In this document: positions 36,598 to 45,575 of the stretch, one piece after another
Numbering within the stretch: position 1 is the first letter of the stretch
How the letters are laid out: every line of letters starts with the position of its first letter
Source of the DNA: Nitrospinae bacterium CG11_big_fil_rev_8_21_14_0_20_45_15
GTDB taxonomy: Bacteria > Nitrospinota > Nitrospinia > Nitrospinales > VA-1
Reading direction: 5' to 3'
NCBI GenBank assembly: GCA_002787235.1
Contig: PCWG01000041.1
Span: 75,713 to 139,712, forward strand
DNA: 64,000 nucleotides
The notes under the pieces: model-generated
Seen by the model: only the letters and a program-made list of their open reading frames with translations
What the model was told of the DNA's origin: nothing
The model's database searches: none
Translations under genes and position numbers: made by a program

Positions 36598-37999
36598 AGA
36601 ATGTGGGGTGGTAGGCGTTTTCAATCATCCCGAAGCCGCCAATCTCACTTATCTGGGATTGTACGCCCTGCAACATCGCGGGCAGGAGAGCGCAGGCATA
36701 GCCGCAGGCGATCCCGGAGGCAAACTGCATATTGAAAAAGGCATGGGGCTGGTCGCCGATGTTTTCAACAACAACCGATTGAGCAAACTTCCCGGCATCA
36801 ACGCCATCGGACACAACCGCTATTCCACAACCGGAGACAGCGAAAGCCAAAACGCACAACCCTGCCTGATCAATTACGCCAAAGGCTCACTCGCACTCGC
36901 ACACAACGGCAACCTCGTCAACGCCATCAAAATTCGCGAAGAACTCGCACTCGGCGGAGCTATTTTCCAATCAACAAACGACAGCGAAGTCATCGTTCAC
37001 CTGATGGCTCAAGCACACGGTTCCTTTTTAGAACGCGCCACTTCCGCCCTGGGTCAGGTCAAAGGAGCGTTCTCCGTATTATTGCTCTCCGACACGCAAA
37101 TGATCGCCTCACGCGATCCGCACGGCTTCCGACCGCTCTGCCTCGGTCGACTCGACGATGCTTACATTGTTGCATCCGAATCCTGTGTGATGGATCTGAT
37201 TTCCGCCGAATACATTCGCGAAGTGGAACCCGGAGAAGTATTACTGATCGATAACAACGGACTGCAATCGTTCTTTCCGTTTCCAAAAACCGATGTCCGA
37301 CAGTGCGTCTTCGAGCATATTTATTTTTCCCGGCCCGACAGTCATCTGTTCAGTGACGACGTATACAGCATCCGCAAACAAATGGGCAAAGCCCTGTCCG
37401 AAGAAATGCCCGTCGATGCCGACATCGTGGTGCCCGTACCCGACTCCGGCGTGATCTCTGCAATGGGCTACGCCGAGGCCACCGGCATCCCCTTTGAAAT
37501 GGGATTGATCCGCAATCATTACGTCGGCCGCACCTTCATCGAACCGCAATCGAAAATTCGGGATTTCGGCGTCAAAATCAAACTCAACGCCGTCAAAAGC
37601 CTGCTCAATGGCAAACGCGTCATCGTCGTCGATGACTCCATCGTGCGCGGAACCACCAGCAAGAAAATCGTCAAAATGTTGCGCGAAGCAGGAGCCAGAG
37701 AAGTCCATATCCGCATCTGCTCACCGCCGATCCGGCATTCCTGTTTCTACGGCATCGACACCCCGGACAGCGCAGAATTGATCACCAACACACACGACGC
37801 CAATGCCCTGTGCGCCTTTTTGTCCGCAGACACCGTGTGTTACCTGAGTCAAGAACGAATGATGGACGTATTTGGAGCCAACAGAAATAATTTTTGTACC
37901 GCCTGTTTTGACGGTAATTATCCCGTGGTGGTTGAAGACAACATGAAAGAAGTTCCCCAGCTCGATCTGTTTCCCCCTGTGAGCGAAACCTCGAACTAA
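36578..37999 (+). CDS. purF: Amidophosphoribosyltransferase PurF (Fe-S type)
   Basis: Catalyses the first committed step of purine synthesis, PRPP + glutamine to phosphoribosylamine. A short propeptide (MLDKLHEE) precedes the catalytic Cys9, which must be exposed by processing as in the Bacillus enzyme. The N-terminal glutaminase part has [11 protein letters not shown] and GHNRYSTTG. The PRPP motif is [14 protein letters not shown]. Cys residues at [19 protein letters not shown] and [11 protein letters not shown] match the [4Fe-4S] ligand positions of the Bacillus-type enzyme. It overlaps purL by 20 bp. Confidence 0.97.
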   Translation: MLDKLHEECGVVGVFNHPEAANLTYLGLYALQHRGQESAGIAAGDPGGKLHIEKGMGLVADVFNNNRLSKLPGINAIGHNRYSTTGDSESQNAQPCLINYAKGSLALAHNGNLVNAIKIREELALGGAIFQSTNDSEVIVHLMAQAHGSFLERATSALGQVKGAFSVLLLSDTQMIASRDPHGFRPLCLGRLDDAYIVASESCVMDLISAEYIREVEPGEVLLIDNNGLQSFFPFPKTDVRQCVFEHIYFSRPDSHLFSDDVYSIRKQMGKALSEEMPVDADIVVPVPDSGVISAMGYAEATGIPFEMGLIRNHYVGRTFIEPQSKIRDFGVKIKLNAVKSLLNGKRVIVVDDSIVRGTTSKKIVKMLREAGAREVHIRICSPPIRHSCFYGIDTPDSAELITNTHDANALCAFLSADTVCYLSQERMMDVFGANRNNFCTACFDGNYPVVVEDNMKEVPQLDLFPPVSETSN

Positions 38000-38065
38000 A
38001 AAGTAAAAAGAATCAATCCATTCATTTCATAAGACGAAGATTGCCAGCGTCACTATGGATCCCAA

Positions 38066-39211
38066 GTGAAAATTTGTTTTACAGTCAACTCTTCTCCCTG
38101 GTCCGAATTCAAAGGGGGAGGCCAGATTGCCGTTCATCAACTGGCAACCGCCCTCGCGCAAATGGGGCAAGAAGTGCATGTCCTCTACTCCGCTACACCT
38201 GAAGGAGCCCTGGCCCTCGAAGTCCCCTACAAAATTCACTGGGTCCGACACTACAATTTCGCCACACTCAATCTCAATATATTTTCCTTCGCGCGCGGAC
38301 TCGAAATCCTGACCGAGAAACATAAATTCGATGTGATCCACGGCAACTCCGAAGAAGCCTTCTTCAGCGACCGCATCAGCCAGAAAATCGGGGCCAGATT
38401 CTTCTACACCTCACACGCCCCCAGCCTGCCACGCACCGACATCCTGCAAGGCATGCTGACTCAGCCGATCCGGTTTCTGAAATCCATCAACCCCCATCTG
38501 CAACGCTCCACCGCCAGCCGGGCCGACAAAATCATCGCCTTCAGCCAGTTTTCCAAAGAGCAGATCGTCACCGCCCTCGGCCCCGAGTATAGAGAAAAAA
38601 TCGAAGTCGCGACCCCCGGAGTCGACCCCGCCTGGCACGAAACCCGGCGCATCAACCCGCAACCCAAAGATTTCATATTCTGGGGACGCATGGAAAAAGA
38701 AAAAGGCCTGCCCGAACTCATCACCGCCTTCCGCGACGTCGTGAATGCCCATCCGACCGCCCGACTGCACCTCGTCGGCGAAGGCCATTATGAAGCAGAA
38801 TGCAAAGCCTTAGTGAAATCCCAACAGCTCGACGACTCCGTTTATTTTCATGGCTGGATGGAACTGTGCCAGATCAAGCAAGTCGTCAGCCAATGCCGCT
38901 TTGGCGTCTTCCCCTCACGCATCGAGAGTTTCGGACTCGCCATGGCAGAAGCCCAGGCCGTCGGCATGCCCATCATTGCCGCCCGCGCCGGAGCCCTCTC
39001 CGAATTCATCGAAGACAAGGTCAACGGCATCCTCGTCCCCCCCAACGACGCCCGCGCACTCGCCCAAGCCATGATCGACGCATTGGACAATCCCGAACCC
39101 ATGGAAAGCTACGGAGAAAAAGCCAGAACCCTCGCCCAGGAACGCTTCAACTGGAAAAAAACCGCCGAACGCACCCTCGAACTTTATCAATCATCTACAG
39201 CAAACCTTTAA
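38066..39211 (+). CDS. Glycosyltransferase family 4 protein
   Basis: A 381-residue GT-B glycosyltransferase. The N-terminal domain starts with a Rossmann strand and the GGGQIAVHQLATALA loop. The C-terminal domain has FWGRMEKEKGLPELI and the donor-binding E-x7-E motif in PSRIESFGLAMAEAQAVGMPII. No membrane segment. The GTG at 38066 is used because the ATG eleven bases upstream (38055) runs into a stop. It is 66 bp after purF and could be transcribed with it. The acceptor is unknown; cell-envelope glycan is likely. Confidence 0.88.
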   Translation: MKICFTVNSSPWSEFKGGGQIAVHQLATALAQMGQEVHVLYSATPEGALALEVPYKIHWVRHYNFATLNLNIFSFARGLEILTEKHKFDVIHGNSEEAFFSDRISQKIGARFFYTSHAPSLPRTDILQGMLTQPIRFLKSINPHLQRSTASRADKIIAFSQFSKEQIVTALGPEYREKIEVATPGVDPAWHETRRINPQPKDFIFWGRMEKEKGLPELITAFRDVVNAHPTARLHLVGEGHYEAECKALVKSQQLDDSVYFHGWMELCQIKQVVSQCRFGVFPSRIESFGLAMAEAQAVGMPIIAARAGALSEFIEDKVNGILVPPNDARALAQAMIDALDNPEPMESYGEKARTLAQERFNWKKTAERTLELYQSSTANL

Positions 39212-39326
39212 AATTAAAGCACCACGCCCCAACATAGGGGTCAAATCTATGCTTTATTATTCATAACGAGACAATAATACATTATCGAAACTTTAGACTG
39301 TTCTATTCATAGCAGGCACTGCCTGC
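39212..39326. other. Intergenic region with part of a dispersed repeat
   Basis: No gene. The right part (about 39290-39326) contains TTCTATTCATAGCAGGCACT and a following GCCTGCC palindrome, similar to the segment TCTATTTCCAGCAGGCGTTG that covers the end of nadA, so it looks like a partial copy of the same dispersed element. Confidence 0.4.
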
Positions 39327-39421
39327 CGTCATCGCGAGTCGCTGAAAGCGACGTGGCGATCCATTGCAATCATTACTTTAAAATGGATTGCCGCGTCGGC
39401 TGACGCCTCCTCGCAATGACG
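39327..39421. repeat. Imperfect inverted repeat element (GTCATTGCGAG type)
   Basis: Two arms of about 39 bases (39327-39365 and 39382-39421) pair imperfectly around a 16-base loop. The outer ends are CGTCATCGCGAG and CTCGCAATGACG, the inner ends GATCCATT and AATGGATTG. Non-coding palindromes with GTCATTGCGAG ends are common dispersed elements in many bacterial genomes, resembling MITEs. There is no ORF inside. Confidence 0.7.
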
Positions 39422-39455
39422 TGCGGGTAGGGTGTCTGAAAAACGATCTGGGTCT

Positions 39456-39545
39456 GTCATTCTGAACGCAGTGAAGAATCTCTGCTTTGGGTCTCGCGTT
39501 CGTTTGTACTACAGAGACCCTTTGCTTCACTCAGCATGATGGTTG
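39456..39545. repeat. Second inverted repeat element (GTCATTCTGA type)
   Basis: TGTCATTCTGAACGCAGTGA at the left and TTCACTCAGCATGATGG at the right form imperfect arms, with an inner GGGTCTC/GAGACCC stem. Elements starting GTCATTCTGA with an AGTGAAGAATCT segment are also widely dispersed in bacteria. It directly follows the previous element, so this gap is a landing site for such repeats. Confidence 0.6.
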
Positions 39546-39548
39546 GAT

Positions 39549-39720
39549 TGTATTTTGGTTTTCTACAAACACCCGCCAGCCAGCGTGACGCTGGACCCTA
39601 AATAAACAATTGTATTTTGGTTTTCTACAAACGCCCGCCGGAGCGGGTAACTCGGAAGAGCATTGGTTTTAAGAACACGATCCTTTGATCGCTCTATTTC
39701 CAGCAGGCGTTGCCTGCGCG
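39549..39720. repeat. Dispersed repeat, copy A, overlapping the 3' end of nadA
   Basis: A 29-bp direct repeat beginning TGTATTTTGGTTTTCTACAA occurs at 39549-39577 and again, with one change, at 39611-39639. Between them is the palindrome CCAGCG-TGA-CGCTGG plus ACCCTAAATAAA (39580-39606), which recurs identically at 41189-41215. The second half (CGCCCGCCGGAGCGG, then TTTTAAGAAC...TCTATT) also matches copy B at 41240-41310 and runs into the nadA coding end at 39669. Confidence 0.75.
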
Positions 39721-40721
39721 TAGTGGAACATTTGTTCGACGCAATGGCTGGCGTTTTTGAGGACTTCGGGGTCGAGTTCGACGATTTGGTCGGGGCGGGG
39801 ATTCTCCAGCACTTGCACGATGTCTTCGAGCGAGTTGGATTTCATATACTGGCACTGCGTGCAGGTTCCGACGAAACGTTTGTCGGGGAACTCGGATTGC
39901 AAGACATCTGTCAAACCGCACTCGGTCAACAGGAAAAAATCGGATTTGCTGGACTCGCGGACACGGTCGAGCATGCCGGTGGTGCTTCCAACGTAATCGG
40001 CTTTGTCGGCGACTGACGGTTTGCATTCGGGATGCGCGAGGATTTCTGCGTTGGGGAAATTCTGCCGGACCAGGTCGATGCTTTCCGGTCGGTATTCTTC
40101 ATGCACATAGCAGGTGCCGTTGAACACTTCGATCTGCTTGTTCACGCCTTTGTTGCGCAGGAAATTGATGGCGTTCTCGCCCATCAATTTGTCGGGAAGA
40201 AAATAAATCTTGTCGTTTTCAATGCGTTCTAAAATCAGGTTGACGTTGGAAGAGGTGACGCACACGTCGCACAGTGCTTTGACTTCGGCGGTGGTGTTGA
40301 TATAACAGACGAAGGTGTGATCGGGAAACTGTTGGCGCAGGCGGCGCACGTCTTCGCCGGTGATGCCGTCGGCTAAGGAACAACCGCCATTGAAATTGGG
40401 ATCGAGCACGGTCTTTGTGGGATTCACCAGTTTCGCGGTTTCGGCCATGAAGCGCACTGCGGCGAACACGATGATCTCGGCATTTGATTTCTGCGCGACT
40501 TTGGCAAGCCCGTAGGAATCGCCGGTGTGGTCGGCGGCTCCGTAAAATATGTAGGGCGACACGTAGTTGTGCGCCAGCACGATGGCGTTTTTTTCTTTCT
40601 TCAATGCTTCGATGCGGTTGATCACGGGCAGGCGTTCTTCGCACATCTCCATCACGAAGCGTTGTGTGGAACCACCGAGTTTGATCGACTTCAATTTTTC
40701 GTAAAGCTGGCTTGCTTCCAT
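39669..40721 (-). CDS. nadA: Quinolinate synthase NadA
   Basis: A [4Fe-4S] enzyme that condenses iminoaspartate with dihydroxyacetone phosphate in NAD synthesis. The 350-residue protein has three repeated domains with AIVLAHNYVSPYIF, HTGDSYGLAKVA, FMAETAKLVNPTKTVLDP, VCYINTTAEVKA, AHPECKPSVAD and the cluster-region FVGTCTQCQYMKSN. The ATG at 40721 is chosen; an in-frame GTG lies four codons earlier. The last 15 or so residues (ATPAGNRAIKGSCS) are coded by DNA belonging to a dispersed repeat (copy A), so the native C-terminus was probably extended or replaced. nadB and nadC are not in the window. Confidence 0.95.
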   Translation of the reverse strand: MEASQLYEKLKSIKLGGSTQRFVMEMCEERLPVINRIEALKKEKNAIVLAHNYVSPYIFYGAADHTGDSYGLAKVAQKSNAEIIVFAAVRFMAETAKLVNPTKTVLDPNFNGGCSLADGITGEDVRRLRQQFPDHTFVCYINTTAEVKALCDVCVTSSNVNLILERIENDKIYFLPDKLMGENAINFLRNKGVNKQIEVFNGTCYVHEEYRPESIDLVRQNFPNAEILAHPECKPSVADKADYVGSTTGMLDRVRESSKSDFFLLTECGLTDVLQSEFPDKRFVGTCTQCQYMKSNSLEDIVQVLENPRPDQIVELDPEVLKNASHCVEQMFHYAQATPAGNRAIKGSCS

Positions 40722-40781
40722 AATGCGGGTCACTCGTCTATAAGTATTTTTTCAATTTGTGTTTCGGATATTTTCTATCTG

Positions 40782-41159
40782 TTAACCGGGCGGCCAATGC
40801 AGGGGCCTGCCGCCGAGCAAATGGAAATGGATATGATAGACCGACTGCCCACCATCGGATCCGCAATTGGCGACGACGCGGAATCCGCTTCGATCCACAC
40901 CTTCTGCTTTGGCGATCTGATTCGCGGTTGTGTAAATCGAACCGATCAATTCCTCGTCGGCTGTTTGCAGATCGAGCAGGGTCGTAATATGTTTTTTGGG
41001 TATGATCAACAGATGCGTCGGGGCCTGGGGGTTGATGTCCCGAATCGCGAACAATCCGTCGTTCTCAAAAACTTTTTCGGCGGGTATCGTCCCTTGATTG
41101 ATTTTACAAAACAAACAATCCGCTGGCGAACCGCCAGTGGTATCTGGCTGTGCATTCAT
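40782..41159 (-). CDS. HIT family (HINT-like) nucleotide-binding protein
   Basis: A 125-residue histidine-triad hydrolase acting on nucleoside phosphoramidates or similar adducts. It has CLFCKINQGTIPAEKVFEND at residues 15-34, the THLLIIPKKHI strand, and the triad HIHFHLLGG near the end. The pair C-x2-C near the N-terminus is typical of zinc-binding HINT proteins. It lies 60 bp upstream of nadA on the same strand and is probably co-transcribed. Confidence 0.94.
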   Translation of the reverse strand: MNAQPDTTGGSPADCLFCKINQGTIPAEKVFENDGLFAIRDINPQAPTHLLIIPKKHITTLLDLQTADEELIGSIYTTANQIAKAEGVDRSGFRVVANCGSDGGQSVYHIHFHLLGGRPLHWPPG

Positions 41160-41188
41160 AAGTATCCCTTCAATTAGTGCGCAATCGA

Positions 41189-41315
41189 CCAGCGTGACGC
41201 TGGACCCTAAATAAAAAACAGTGTTTTGATTGTCTGCAAACGTCCGCCGGAGCGGAAAACACTTGAGCCTGTCAATTTTAAAGCAACGGTCTTTCGGTCG
41301 TTCTATTGGGTATTC
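41189..41315. repeat. Dispersed repeat, copy B
   Basis: Starts with the palindrome CCAGCG-TGA-CGCTGG and ACCCTAAATAAA, identical over 27 bp to copy A at 39580. It continues with CTGCAAACGTCCGCCGGAGC and a CGGTCTTTCGGTCGTTCTAT end that parallels the nadA end in copy A. Both copies have the same orientation and flank the nadA-HIT pair. There is no ORF; the rest of the gap to 41492 holds nothing recognisable. Confidence 0.7.
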
Positions 41316-41492
41316 TACTCTGATTCTAGCTTAAATTCCACGTTTGCGACGACTAAAAACCTTGCCCTACTCAAGGGTTTGTCCGCATTCACCGAAAAGA
41401 AAAGAGCGCAACAAGAGTCCGGGACGTTGACGCCTGAAATTTTTTAGACTCCTTGCTTGGAAATAACGTTGCCCTGCATTACCATTCCCTAT

Positions 41493-43139
41493 ATGAAACG
41501 AAATCATTCACTTCTTTTGCTCCTCTTGCCCCTGCTCTTTGTCGTCACCCACGGCTTGCGGCTGTCTGCCTTACCGATTTTCAACGATGAGGCGATTTAC
41601 ATCCGCTGGGCACTCCTCATTCATGAGGATATCGGCAACCTGTTCGTTTCCGCGCAGGATGGCAAATCTCCACTGTTCATGTGGCTCAATGCCTTGACGG
41701 TCGACCGATTCGACGACATTGTTTTGTCAGGTCGCATCCTATCCGTAGTGGCGGGAGGGCTCACTGCGGGTTTGATGTTTTACATCGGGCGCAGGATTTA
41801 TTCACCCGTTTGCGGTTACTTGAGTGCGCTGGTTTATCTGTCCCTGCCTTTTTTCACCTTGCACAACCGGATGGCTCTGGTCGACACACTGGGCACTTTT
41901 TTTGCGGTCGCGCTCGTCGCCCTTTTGGCCGGTGCGACGACATGGAATCGTTTTTCGCCCGTACGTTTCTTGGGGCTTGGTTTGGTGATGGGGATGGGAT
42001 TCCTCACGAAAACGCCTTTCATTATTTTGTTTCTATTGCTTCCGGTCTCGGCATTGCTGGCGGGAAAAATTCGTGAAAAATCTGTTTGGCTCAATATGAT
42101 GCTGGCGGGCCTCATTGCGTTGGCCTGTATGGCCCCTTATCTGCTTCACGAACCGAGCCAGCAGGTGGCGGGGACGGGCAAGATGCTCCACAACGCCGAT
42201 GTATTGAAGCCTCTGATCGCTTTGTTGAAACTGGACAGTCCGGTTCTCGCAGAGAACATGAAACAATTTGCGGAGTATCTCTGGGTCTACATCACCCCGC
42301 CGATTCTATTTCTGTTGTTGATCGGTGTCCTGCGGGCAGTGGGGCGACGCGACCGATTTGGAATTTTCTGTCTGGTTTGGTGGCTGGTTCCCTGTGCGGC
42401 GTTTTTGGTTTTGGGACGCGAGGTGTATTCCCGCTATTTTCTGTTTTCCATCCCGCCGCTCGTGTTTCTGGCGATGGAACCGCTCCATACCTTTTACGCG
42501 GACTTGCAGATTCGCGGAAGAAAGGAGAATCAGACACAGGCAATCGTCGCGGGACTGGTTTTGTTGGCCCTGATTCCCGCCTGGAAATTTGATTATCAGT
42601 GGATCGTTGCTCCAGAATCGACGCCGATGGCTAAGAAAGACCGCTGGCAATACCTCGAAAGTCAATATTCGGGTTATGGCATTCGCTCAGCCATCAAACA
42701 GATGAATGCCGGGCGTCAGGGCCGTCCCTTGTGGCTGTTTGTTTCGCGCACCTGGGGCATGCCCGGCGATGCCCTTTACCTTTATATGAAGGACCTTCCC
42801 GACACGCATGTGGTCGAAGCCTGGTGGGCGCATACGATGCCGATTTTCCCGGACAATGTGCAGGGGATGAATATCAACCGCTCCAAATATCAATTGAAAG
42901 TCCAGCGCACCTTGCTTTGGGAGGAATTGAAGGGGGCGGATGTTTATTTTGCGGCGCGGAACGAATTTTTCCCGCCTGAAATTGTATTGCAACGCAATCC
43001 CAATCTGGTTTTAGCGGGTTCTTATCATCCGCTGGACAGCCAACCGTCATTCAATCTGTTCAAGAAGAATGACGCCATCAAGGTTTTTATGACCCCGCGC
43101 GACCCAAAGGTTGTGGCCCCCACGGTATCTGCGCCGTAG
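41493..43139 (+). CDS. Family 39-like membrane glycosyltransferase (ArnT/PMT type)
   Basis: A 548-residue polytopic protein with about ten membrane segments. After the first helix comes the acidic loop FNDEAIYIRWALL, with the DE pair expected of GT-C enzymes. LFMWLNAL and RMALVDTLGTFFAVALVALL follow the layout of dolichyl- or polyprenyl-phosphate sugar transferases such as ArnT. The C-terminal 180 residues are periplasmic. The ATG at 41493 is used; upstream in-frame codons are not membrane-like. Its 3' end overlaps the convergent next gene by 53 bp. Confidence 0.83.
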   Translation: MKRNHSLLLLLLPLLFVVTHGLRLSALPIFNDEAIYIRWALLIHEDIGNLFVSAQDGKSPLFMWLNALTVDRFDDIVLSGRILSVVAGGLTAGLMFYIGRRIYSPVCGYLSALVYLSLPFFTLHNRMALVDTLGTFFAVALVALLAGATTWNRFSPVRFLGLGLVMGMGFLTKTPFIILFLLLPVSALLAGKIREKSVWLNMMLAGLIALACMAPYLLHEPSQQVAGTGKMLHNADVLKPLIALLKLDSPVLAENMKQFAEYLWVYITPPILFLLLIGVLRAVGRRDRFGIFCLVWWLVPCAAFLVLGREVYSRYFLFSIPPLVFLAMEPLHTFYADLQIRGRKENQTQAIVAGLVLLALIPAWKFDYQWIVAPESTPMAKKDRWQYLESQYSGYGIRSAIKQMNAGRQGRPLWLFVSRTWGMPGDALYLYMKDLPDTHVVEAWWAHTMPIFPDNVQGMNINRSKYQLKVQRTLLWEELKGADVYFAARNEFFPPEIVLQRNPNLVLAGSYHPLDSQPSFNLFKKNDAIKVFMTPRDPKVVAPTVSAP

Positions 43140-45309
43140 CCCAGCGCGCACGCACGTTTTCCCGTTCGCGTTCAAATCCTTCATAATTGAGTCCGACAGA
43201 GCGGGCGCGCTCCATATAAAAATATTCTGCGCTGACATCGTGAAGGAACGTTCCATGAATTTCGGCCAGTTGGCGGTAGATCGCGCCCTTGTTCGCCTTG
43301 GGGTTGAGGATCAAATGCTCGAACAGCGAGATCATATGATTTTCAGCCTGTTCGCGCGTTCCTATGTTTTCGGGCAAATGGAAATACGGTGCCTGGAATG
43401 TCAAATGGGGGAGACTCTTCAGAGCCATGTCGCGCAAAACATCGGCATCTTCCAATGAAACGCTGGGATCGATCATGCCGAGGATCACCAGTCGGTCGAG
43501 ATAGCTTTTGATCTGCTGATGAAAATCCGGCTTGTCCTTTTCCTCCGCCAGACTCCAGGCGCGTTGCATATGGAACAGTGCTTTCAGAGGACGATTGAGG
43601 GTGTGATTGTAGACAATCGCCAGCAAAATATGCGGTGAGGAAAGACCGGGGTCCATGTCAGCCGAGCGCAGGGCTTCTATAAAAGCCTCGCGGGCCTTGC
43701 GGTTTTCAAACAAAATCTGCGCCAGATGTCCGTGCTCCTCCGCTTTGCCATAATCAAAAAACAGAGCCTTGCGGTAGGCCACAATCGCGGACTCAATGTC
43801 CTTCTTGTCATCAAAATCACCCGCCTGCCAGCGATAATAATCCCACAAGGCCCGGCGTGTTAATTCCGGGCGCTGATCCACCGGTTGCAGAGTGCGCGAA
43901 AGCTCCCAGGCCCTCCAGTAATAATAGAGTCCGCTCTGGTCATCCTCCAGACGCGCATTGCTCATGTAAAAGGAACCAATATTGATCAAATCCAGAATCC
44001 GTATCTTACCTTCCGGCAAGGGTCGAGTGTGTGTTGCCCACAAGAGGAACAACAGCACCGCCATCACACCCGCAATGGGGCCTTTTTTCTTCTGCTGAAT
44101 ACCATCGCGTGCGGCCTTGTAAATGAAGTGAACCGTGTAGCCAGCAAACAGGCACATGAAGGGGATGATGAGCAGTCGGAATCGAGAGGTCACAAAAAAC
44201 GGCAGGAACATCAGGAAATTGGCCGCGAACAAAACGTGCAAGAGATTCCATTTTCCGCGCTCCCGCCATAGCATAAAGAATCCCATCAAACTCAGCGAAG
44301 CCAATACGCCAAAGGGAATTCCCCATTTGAGAATCGGCGAGAACTCCTGCGACAAATAAAAATTTACCGTGTTCGGCGTTTCATAATCATTGAAGTAGTA
44401 AAATGTTTTCCGTAGATAGAGCTGAAAATAGTCCCAGGGATGTTCCCCTATATTCTGCAATACAAACTGGATGACCGGTCCGGTTTCCAGAGGAACTGTT
44501 TTCACCACTTCATGAAACTGCGGAGTGAATTTGTATTCTTTTCCCGAATAGTCCGGCAGGTTCGCAAACAGAAATGTTTCGGGTCCGTCCTGATCGTAAA
44601 ATCCCCATTTGCCATGCACCGCCTTCACCCATCCCAAAAGCGGAAGAGAGGCGATGACAAAAACGATCAACCAGGGCGCGAGCCATTTTTTACCTTTCTC
44701 AGGGCGAGAGAAAAACGGGCTCCATAGAAAAGCAAGAACGGCGACAACGACCAGCAAATTATTGGTTCGCGATTGCATGAACAGAGAAAACGACAACGCG
44801 CTCAGAAGCACCGTCGGCCAGCCCGGTCGATCCATCATGCGCAGGAGCAGCCAGAGTGCCGAGAGTTCCAGAAAGGTCATGAAGGTTTCGCGATACAAGG
44901 TGCCTTCATACAACCAGTTTCCCGCATACAGGGAGAAAAAAAGAGCTCCTGTAAATGCAATTCCTGCCTTAAAATAGCGTCGGCCGATGGCATAAATCAG
45001 CAGGGATGAAGCAACTCCCATCGCGCCTTGAACACACCACACCATGCGGAGATCGACACCGAACAAGCGATAAAGGATGCCTAGAAAATATTGATATAAA
45101 GGAGAGAACTTGTTCGTTTCACCCGGTGCCACAGCCAACAAATCGCCTTCTGAAAAAGCGACCGCTCCCCTGTGGTACACCGTTTGATCCCATGCGGGTG
45201 GGACATAATCGTAAAATGGATTGCTCTGAAATTGATCCAGATACACCGCTCGCACGGTAAAGCCGCAAAGCAGGAGAATTAAGGGCAATATGAAACGAGA
45301 CAAAATCAT
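43087..45309 (-). CDS. Polytopic membrane protein with GT39-like N-terminus and TPR-like C-terminus
   Basis: A 740-residue protein. The first 430 residues have about ten hydrophobic helices. The first periplasmic loop holds VPPAWDQTVYHRGAVAF, comparable to the acidic loop of GT-C glycosyltransferases, and KFSPLYQYFLG follows. The last 300 residues are soluble and helical, with TPR-like units (AIVAYRKALFFDYGKAEEHG, AREAFIEALRSADMDPG). The likely job is transfer of sugar from a lipid carrier to a periplasmic acceptor, by analogy only. It is convergent with the previous glycosyltransferase, the two coding ends overlapping by 53 bp. Confidence 0.75.
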   Translation of the reverse strand: MILSRFILPLILLLCGFTVRAVYLDQFQSNPFYDYVPPAWDQTVYHRGAVAFSEGDLLAVAPGETNKFSPLYQYFLGILYRLFGVDLRMVWCVQGAMGVASSLLIYAIGRRYFKAGIAFTGALFFSLYAGNWLYEGTLYRETFMTFLELSALWLLLRMMDRPGWPTVLLSALSFSLFMQSRTNNLLVVVAVLAFLWSPFFSRPEKGKKWLAPWLIVFVIASLPLLGWVKAVHGKWGFYDQDGPETFLFANLPDYSGKEYKFTPQFHEVVKTVPLETGPVIQFVLQNIGEHPWDYFQLYLRKTFYYFNDYETPNTVNFYLSQEFSPILKWGIPFGVLASLSLMGFFMLWRERGKWNLLHVLFAANFLMFLPFFVTSRFRLLIIPFMCLFAGYTVHFIYKAARDGIQQKKKGPIAGVMAVLLFLLWATHTRPLPEGKIRILDLINIGSFYMSNARLEDDQSGLYYYWRAWELSRTLQPVDQRPELTRRALWDYYRWQAGDFDDKKDIESAIVAYRKALFFDYGKAEEHGHLAQILFENRKAREAFIEALRSADMDPGLSSPHILLAIVYNHTLNRPLKALFHMQRAWSLAEEKDKPDFHQQIKSYLDRLVILGMIDPSVSLEDADVLRDMALKSLPHLTFQAPYFHLPENIGTREQAENHMISLFEHLILNPKANKGAIYRQLAEIHGTFLHDVSAEYFYMERARSVGLNYEGFERERENVRARWATAQIPWGPQPLGRAGS

Positions 45310-45575
45310 TTATGAAAGCAAATCGAAATTAAGGTTATATTGATTGAATCGCCGCACCGACAATACGTTGCGACTCTTTAAATTTAACGGCAACGGTACC
45401 CCAAATGCTGAGTAAAGAAAACATTGAACTAAAAGGCAAAATAAATTTAACACCTATTCTTCCTTGCGTTCTTGAGCGATGTGGGATACTTTTCCAACTT
45501 GCCTTATAATATTGAACATTAATAGCAAAGTAATGCAAACCACTTTGTTTTATCCCTTGATACAGGAATTTTAAT
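45310..45575. other. Intergenic region with a doubtful small minus-strand frame
   Basis: About 265 bp. A minus-strand frame (45335-45538) reads KASWKSIPHRSRTQGRIGVK and ends IVGAAIQSI, faintly like the TonB C-terminal domain (W-x(9)-QG-x-x-x-V-x-F ... AA-x-x-I). It has no ribosome-binding site or membrane anchor, so it would be a relic at best. The ribosome-binding site CAGGAA for the next gene is at the right end. Confidence 0.3.
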
